From Caprella mutica (Eukaryota > Arthropoda > Malacostraca > Amphipoda > Caprellidae): a stretch of 64,000 bases of DNA. The first letter of the stretch is position 1. Each line of letters begins with the position of its first letter. Both the position numbers and the translations under genes were made by a program. Under the pieces are notes generated by a model. It was given only the letters and a program-made list of their open reading frames with translations. It had not been told where the DNA came from and made no database searches. The stretch covers positions 1-64,000 of the forward strand of contig CANNZV010000930.1 in NCBI GenBank assembly GCA_947561585.1, written 5' to 3'. Of this stretch, positions 58,098 through 64,000 are shown in pieces.

Positions 58098-58901
58098 ATG
58101 GGCCCTAAAAAGTCAGCAAAAAACGTTTTTCCTGCTATTGCTCAAGAGAATGATGTTCACTCTGATAGTTTCTTCCCTGATCGTGATCTTTCTAAACTCT
58201 CTGAAGAAAGCAGATTGATTGTTGAGATTTTAATGGACAAGTTCGATTCCTTTTCTCGTGAAATTTCTGCTAAATTGGTAATCAAGAATGAAAAGATTGC
58301 AAGTTTAGAGCAGGAGATTGGTAATTTAAAGAAGCTAAACGTTGATCTCTGTGACAGACTTGGCTCCATTGAAACTAGTGCGCGTAACGACTCTGTTATT
58401 GTATCGGGAAGTCTTCTGCCACCTGGGCGGACAGATGAAAATACAAAGCATATTGTTGGATCACTTGTCTTTGACAAATTGAAAGTAAAACTCTCAGAGC
58501 AGGACATCGTTAGCGCTCATCGTCTTGGACGAAGATCGGTGACCCAACAGGCTGATCTGCGCCGCATTGTTGTTAAGTTTTCGAATACTATGGTGAAACA
58601 TGATCTACTCTCTTCTTGCCGTAGAGTGAAGCCTCCAGGACTGTTCTTCAGTGACTATTTAACGCCAACTCGTTCGGAAATTTTATTTTCTCTCCGGCAA
58701 GCTAGGCGTAAATATCCAAATATTATTGCAGCAGTTGGATCACAGAATAGTAATGTGTTTGTGTTTGTAAAGTCCAACAATGCTAGCGATAGGAATACTA
58801 AAATCTTCATCAACTCCAAGCTTAAACTGAGTGAATTTTTTTCAAGATCGCTTGGAACTAGCTTGGATCAAGTATTGGGGGATAATACCAGTACTGTTTG
58901 A
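58098..58901 (+). CDS. LINE ORF1 protein (coiled coil and RNA-binding type)
   Basis: A 267-codon ORF from ATG (MGPKKSAKN) to TGA. Residues about 50-95 (KFDSFSREISAKLVIKNEKI ... ASLEQEIGNLKKLNVDLCDR) form a heptad-rich coiled coil. They are followed by an RRM-like block (NDSVIVSGSLLPP ... KLKVKLSEQDIVSAHRLGRR, about 97-146) and a basic C-terminal part (SCRRVKPPGLFFSDYLTPTR ... LRQARRKYPNI). This architecture is that of ORF1 nucleic-acid chaperones of CR1/L2- and Jockey-group LINEs, which coat the element RNA. It is uninterrupted, and the ATG is the first in frame after the leader. Confidence 0.8.
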   Translation: MGPKKSAKNVFPAIAQENDVHSDSFFPDRDLSKLSEESRLIVEILMDKFDSFSREISAKLVIKNEKIASLEQEIGNLKKLNVDLCDRLGSIETSARNDSVIVSGSLLPPGRTDENTKHIVGSLVFDKLKVKLSEQDIVSAHRLGRRSVTQQADLRRIVVKFSNTMVKHDLLSSCRRVKPPGLFFSDYLTPTRSEILFSLRQARRKYPNIIAAVGSQNSNVFVFVKSNNASDRNTKIFINSKLKLSEFFSRSLGTSLDQVLGDNTSTV

Positions 58902-59202
58902 CTATGCTCCGTGTGTATATATTCTGTATTAATCTGCCTGTCTAGTCCCCGTGTCTCTGTGGATGGTGACCAGTTTTGCGATGCAACTACTTCTGGTGCC
59001 CTTGTACTTGTACTTGGACTTTGCTGGCGCTTGTGAACCTCACTGACGCAGGTTTTGGATGCTAACCATGATGCAGTCACTTGCATCAATAAAATATGCA
59101 TGTGTTCTGCTACCATACATTTTTTGCTGTTTCAGGCAAACATTCGTATGCTTGGCATACTTATAGATTTGTCTGGGCAGCGACTTTTGATGTCTCACCT
59201 GT

Positions 59203-59490
59203 ATGCTGTGCCTCGCATGCCTCCTATGCCTCACCTGTATCGTGTGCCTCACCTGTATCGTGTGCCTCACCTGTATCGTGTGCCTCACCTGTATCGTGTG
59301 CCTCACCTGTGTCATGTGTCTCACCTGTATGCTATGCCTCACCTGTATGCTATGCCTCACCTCACCCTGCCTCAGCTGTACCCTGTGCCTCACCTGTATG
59401 CTGTGCCTCACCTCACCCTGCCTCACCTGTACCCTGTGCCTCACCTCACCCTGCCTCAGCTGTACCCTGTGCCTCACCTGTATGTTATAG
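59203..59490 (+). repeat. 18-bp minisatellite between LINE ORF1 and ORF2
   Basis: About 16 units of CCTCACCTGTATCGTGTG and variants (GTATGCTATG, CACCCTGCCTCAGCTGTACC). All six frames are partly open, so the ORFs here are shadows. It may be a spacer expansion specific to this copy. Confidence 0.9.
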
Positions 59491-59588
59491 CTCATCTGTA
59501 TTTATCTAGTTAATTCGAGGATAATAATTGTTTAGTTGACATTGACCCTGATGATAATCTTTTCAATAGTTATTACCAGTCTATCAAT

Positions 59589-62462
59589 ATGGATAACCAG
59601 TCTAATTTCTACTCAATCTGTAATTTTAATAAGAACTATTCAATCCATCTTGAATCATTTTCTTTGTGTAACTACAATATTCGCAGTTACAATTCAAATT
59701 CAGATGAATTTTTAGCTTTGTTGGATACTCTTGCTCTAAAATTTAGTATTATCGTGTTGACGGAAACTAGATTTGCCCGAGGCCAAGGGCGGGGCATTGA
59801 TGGGTATGCTGGTTACCATTGTGGGCGTGAGGTTGGTGAGGGGGGGGTGGAGTCTCAATTTATTGTGACGATTCACTTTCAGCTAAATGCTTATCTCAAC
59901 TATCATTGGTCAATAGTCACTTGGAGTTGTGTGTTATCAGAATTAAACTGAATAAACGAATTGTAATTATTGTAGCTGTTTATCGCCCACCCAGTGGCTC
60001 AATAGATTTATTTAATGAAGCAATTTTGTCAGTACTTTCTAGTAGAGATGTTTGTGGTCATGAAATTATCCTGACGGGTGATATTAATATTGATCTGTTA
60101 AAATACGAGTCGGGATCTGTAGGTATTAGGGACTTTGTTTATAATATGTTTTCTTTAAATTTTTTGCCTTTTATAACAAAGCCCACTAGGTTCCCCACTG
60201 GAAACCAAATGGGCTGTCCTTCGCTTCTTGACCATGTATGGTATAATCGTTGTGGTAATCTTAACTCTGGAGTAATTGTATTTGAAAAGACTGATCACTT
60301 TCCTGTTTTCTTCATATTGAGTGATTTGAATGTAGTGAAGCAACAGTTTGAGAAGATTAGTTTTAGGGATCATTCCTCTGTAAATATTGATAAATTTATT
60401 CGCGAATGTAGGGTGTTAGATTGGGGAGTTCGTCATCATAATGTGAATATTAGTACAGGGAAATTTTGTAAAATTGTTGATGACTTGTATTGTAAGCATT
60501 TTCCAATTAGAATCAAATATTTATCTCATAAAAGGCTTAAAAAGCCATGGTTATCCTCTGCATTACTGAAGTCTATAAAAATGAAATCCCGTTATTATAA
60601 AGAACTCAAGTTGAATGTAATTACGGAAGCATTCTACAAAAAGTATAGAAATACACTTACTAATGTAATTAGGAGAGCCAAACAGAACTATTATCATGAC
60701 GCATTTGGTAAAGCTACTACTGATGCAAGAAAAACTTGGAAACTAATAAACAATCTTACTCGGGACAAACAGTTGAATAGAAACATTTCATCCATTTCTG
60801 TCAATAATTGTGATATTACCAACCATGTAGATATTGCTGAGTGCTTTAATGATCATTTTTGTAATGTACCTAATGTAGTTGAATCTACAATCTCTCCTGC
60901 TACAGGCAATCCCACTGATAATATACAACTTAGCATCATCAATTCATTGTTCTTCTCTCCTGTATCATCTGGCGAAATATTCAATATTATCCTTTCTCTC
61001 AAAAATTCAACATATGGTAAAAATAGTATTTCAACTAAAATGTTTAAATTGATTGCAAAGTATGTATCTACACCTTTATCTACTATTGTTAACAATTCAA
61101 TAAATACTGCTACCTTTCCTGACATTTTGAAAATAGCTACTGTTATACCGGTACATAAATCGGGGTCTAGTGCAGATGTAAATAACTATAGACCTATCTC
61201 GATTTTGCCACTAGTAAGCAAGGTCTTTGAGAAATGTATCTGTAGTAGGTTGTCCTCATTCCTATTAAAAAAAAAATTTATCCTATGCTCAGTTTGGTTT
61301 TCAGAAGGGAAAAAGTACTGCGGATGCTCTTCTTCATCTCATTGATCATATATTTGCTGCCTTGAATAATCGGCAGCATGTTGTTGGGGTCTCTGTTGAC
61401 TTCAAGAAGGCTTTCGACACTGTAAACCACCAGATACTTCTAAACAAATTATTCAAGTACGGCATAAGAGAACTCCCTTTGGACTGGTTTAGGAGCTACC
61501 TAGAGCGTAGAATGCAGTGTGTACGAATTGGCTCTGATTTGTCTGGTTATAGGTCAATAAATTGTGGCATTCCGCAAGGTAGTATCCTCGGTCCTGTATT
61601 GTTCTTAATTTATATCAATGACTTGCCAAATATGTCAAATTCTTCTCATTATACTCTTTTTGCTGATGATACTACGCTTGCCTGTGTTGATGAAAACTAT
61701 AGTAATTTAGTATATAAAACCAACCATAATCTTGCATCATTGTACACCTGGACTAGAAATAATAGACTTGCTTTAAATACTAGTAAAACCTCTCTCATGT
61801 TGTTCACAAATCGTAAATCTGATGTAATCACTCCTCTTGTTGTAAAAATTGATGACGATCTTATAGATTTTGTTCCCACGGTGAAATTTTTAGGCATAAT
61901 TCTTGACTGTAATCTAAATTTTTCTGATCATGTTAATGCTATATGTTGCAAATTATCCAAGACTACTGGTATTATTTTTTATATTCATAGTTTTGTTCCT
62001 AGATCCGTGTTAATTAATATTTATTATAGTTTAGTGTACCCTTATCTTATATATGGTGTCCTGATATGGGGGGGAGCTGCCAGTGTACACTTACGTCCTT
62101 TAGTTTTGCTACAAAAAAGAATTATTAGAATTTTAACGTCATCTAACTTTTACGCTCACACTTCTCCTTTATTCAAGGAAACCAAAATTTTACCTGTTGG
62201 AGACATCAACAAATTTTTATTAGCTATCCATATGTTCAAACTTAATTCAGACAACCTTTTAACCTTTCCCAATCACTCCTACAATACTAGGTCTCGTCAC
62301 TTAGCAGTTCCTTCCTTCCAGAGACTTAACACTTCGCAAAAATCTACTCATTTCAATGGTCCATTACTCTGGAATTCAATCCCATCCAATATTAGAGATA
62401 TCCAGACTTTAAAATCTTTTAAAACATCCTATAAACAATTTTTATTGGACCAATTGCGCTGA
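59589..62462 (+). pseudogene. LINE ORF2 (endonuclease and reverse transcriptase), two homopolymer frameshifts
   Basis: Endonuclease boxes: YNIRSYNS, IIVLTETRF, VAVYRPPSGS, EIILTGDINIDLL, LLDHVWYN, EKTDHFPVFF. Reverse transcriptase boxes: NNYRPISILPLVSKVFEKCI, VDFKKAFDTVNHQILL (motif A), GIPQGSILGPVLFLIYINDL (B), LFADDTTLAC (catalytic, about 61655), VKFLGIILD. The C-terminal IYYSLVYPYLIYGVLIWG and GPLLWNSIP are typical of CR1/L2-like proteins. The frame slips at an 8-G run (59840-59847) and at a 10-A run (61267-61276). All catalytic motifs are present, so the protein would be complete apart from these two indels. Confidence 0.85.
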
Positions 62463-62739
62463 ATCTTTTCTTTTAAAATAATTTCCTTTTAATTTTTCAT
62501 CATGTGCATTTATGTTTGTTTTCTCACCAATTAGTTTTTCTTTTTTGTCAATATGTGTTATGTATTTTTTTACTCACCAACCGATAATTAGAATTTGATT
62601 TTATATTTTTTGAATTCTGCTTGAAAAGGGAAACCTTCGTATAGGCTTGAATTAATTTTTTTCCTTTAAAATGTATATTGAATTAGGTAATCACTGATAA
62701 ATTGTTCTGAATTTTATTTCAATAAAGAATACGAATAAG

Positions 62740-63690
62740 CAAAGAAACACTGCCCATTAAATGAAGAACCACTTTGCTGACCATTTAATAGAACATGCTG
62801 AACATAATAATATTCAAACTGATGGATCCAAGGTAGAAAACAGAGTTGGATTCTCCTACTCGACAGAAAATAGTATAACATCTGAGAGAATTTCATCAAA
62901 TGCATCCAACTACACTGCAGAACTATATGCAATACTTGATGCAATAACTAATGATAACAGCCCTCATCCAGTAACTACTAATATCATCAACAAAACAAGC
63001 AATAGAAAATTACTACAACAAAGAATCACTCATTCTAAAAATACATACAGTAATTCACAACTGCAACGGAAACTTCAACTTATGCTGGGTACCCAGCCAC
63101 TGTGGTATCCCTGGCAACGAAGCTGTAGACGACGCCGCAAGAACTGCCGCTAGTGAAGAGAATGTAGAAGATATCCTAATTCAAAGATCCGACATAAAAG
63201 CACTAATAAAAGCAGAATCTCTCCGGAGATTAGGAACGCAATGGCAAGCTATCCCTGAAGACAACAATAAACTAAAGAAAAATCCAAACCGACATATCGC
63301 CCCTTCAAAACAGTCACTTTGAAGACAGACTATGGGAGAGGATTGTGTGCCGCATTAGAATAGGTCATACAGCCTTAACCCATGACTTTATGATGTCAAA
63401 TGACCCTCCCACAGACTGTCAAACCTGTCACCACATCCTAATTTACAGTCCATACTATTTCATAGCTCAACAAGCCCTCCAAAATTGCTCATTCAATGAA
63501 CTATGTACTATGCCTCTATACATTAAAATTCGACAGATTATACCTATTCATTATGCAATCTGAATTAATGTACCATATTTAACATTCATTTATTAAACTA
63601 TTATGAAACTTGCTAGTGATTAACGACTTAATCGCCTCTGTATAGCGGCCGTTGTTGTACAGCACCCGTAGATAATAATAATAATAATTC
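62740..63690 (+). mobile_element. I-like LINE, 3' part with RNase H and (ATA)n tail
   Basis: RNase H: NNIQTDGSKVENRVGFSYST (first Asp), NYTAELYAILDAI (Glu), then in another frame PSHCGIPGNEAVDDAAR-like sequence (about 63090-63160, the final catalytic Asp region). A terminal cysteine-histidine motif follows: RIRIGHTALTHDFMMSNDPP and DCQTCHH. Then a 3' UTR and an (ATA)n tract at about 63672-63690. This is the continuation of the element at 54720-57905. Confidence 0.75.
62761..63580 (+). pseudogene. I-like LINE RNase H and C-terminal zinc-knuckle remnant
   Basis: About 130 codons in the first frame, a shift near 63090, and stops near 63150. The last frame (63345-63563) ends LYIKIRQIIPIHYAI. The domain order after an RT and the G-H-T-x-L-T-H motif match I-clade LINEs. 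Confidence 0.7.
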
Positions 63691-63739
63691 ACAAGCTAAG
63701 TGAATATACATAACTTTCAGTTAAGCTGTTTTCGCTGAA

Positions 63740-64000
63740 GGCCCGTTTACACGTTACGATAAATTGGAATGATTTATCGTAATGAAGAGGTTGCTACAAT
63801 TTATCATTATGTGTAAACAGGTGATCGTAGCGATTTATTGGAGTTGGAATTGTGTGATTGGTGCCAGAAGGCTTAAATTTATACGAATCGTAATGAGAAA
63901 ACTTTGATCCTGTTAACAGGGTTCCAAGAAATCGTTACAATCTAACTCACTATATAATGCTAAACACATTCTAAATGCAGACCGTCATATTATTTCTTCC
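63740..64000. repeat. Possible miniature element, cut by window end
   Basis: GGCCCGTTTACACGTTACGA and the inverted TGTGTAAACAGGTGATCG (about 63810) resemble subterminal repeats of GGCCCGTTTACAC-type miniature transposons. The right end is not in the window. Confidence 0.3.

Larger units (their letters stand above)
57905..62740 (+). mobile_element. CR1/L2-like LINE, nearly intact, inserted in the I-like LINE
   Basis: About 4.8 kb with a 5' leader, ORF1 (58098-58901), a spacer with an 18-bp minisatellite, ORF2 (59589-62462) and a 3' UTR ending near GAATACGAATA. The I-like LINE is interrupted here: its RT linker stops before, and its RNase H resumes after. Exact ends and the target duplication could not be fixed by eye. 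Only two frame breaks are seen, both in homopolymers, so it is young or the breaks are sequencing errors. Confidence 0.8.

Noticed and set aside
59040..59513. Overlapping ORFs in several frames (HLYRVP, SCASPV, RHSIQV repeats)
   Set aside because: They are shadows of the 18-bp minisatellite between the LINE ORFs.

Overview
The window looks like intergenic and intronic DNA from an invertebrate animal, most likely an arthropod. The support is short spliced introns with GT..AG borders, a TATA box plus TCAGT initiator arrangement, and the mix of mobile elements: maT/mariner, Penelope-like, DIRS-like, CR1/L2-like and I-like LINEs, and hAT and PIF/Harbinger miniature elements. I cannot name the species. 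Nothing looks bacterial or viral.

Layout. Positions 1-12216 and 17738-47018 are two versions of one composite repeat block, in direct orientation and offset by 17737 bases at their left edge. Each runs: a unique leader; a 26-bp satellite; a decayed DIRS-like retroelement carrying an 18-bp minisatellite in its gag; a long-TIR miniature element; a hAT miniature element; a TATA/initiator promoter-like segment; Penelope-like sequence; 56-bp repeats that each carry a perfect splice donor; and four tandem arrays in fixed order (15-bp GGAAAAGAACTCACA, 14-bp GACGACAAGAAAAA, 16-bp GTCGACGAGAGAAAAG, 15-bp TTACCAGACGCTTCG). The last array is about 2.6 kb in copy A and about 13.5 kb in copy B, where it forms 1.5-kb higher-order repeats. 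The copies have diverged. Copy A lost about 4.9 kb of the DIRS element and gained a mariner. Copy B carries nested foldback insertions and a deletion that fuses a miniature element to a foldback element.

Positions 12217-17737 hold small repeats, a hairpin, a zinc-finger-like pseudogene and a PIF/Harbinger-type element. Right of the giant array (about 47300-54330) lie exons of one host gene on the + strand. Every internal boundary fits phase 1, and the product looks extracellular (eight or ten cysteines, four N-glycosylation sequons). Its 5.9-kb intron has collected two copies of a transposon whose inverted ends are short tandem repeats with 9-bp target duplications, a Harbinger-type element and other repeats. 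From 54331 on, an I-like LINE with lost catalytic residues has been split by a nearly intact CR1/L2-like LINE.

The very long ORFs over the tandem arrays (up to 3468 codons) are by-products of 15- and 16-bp periods that lack stop codons in most frames. The most unusual theme is the repeated appearance of mobile elements whose inverted termini are themselves minisatellites. These can be dated against each other by nesting and by target-site duplications.
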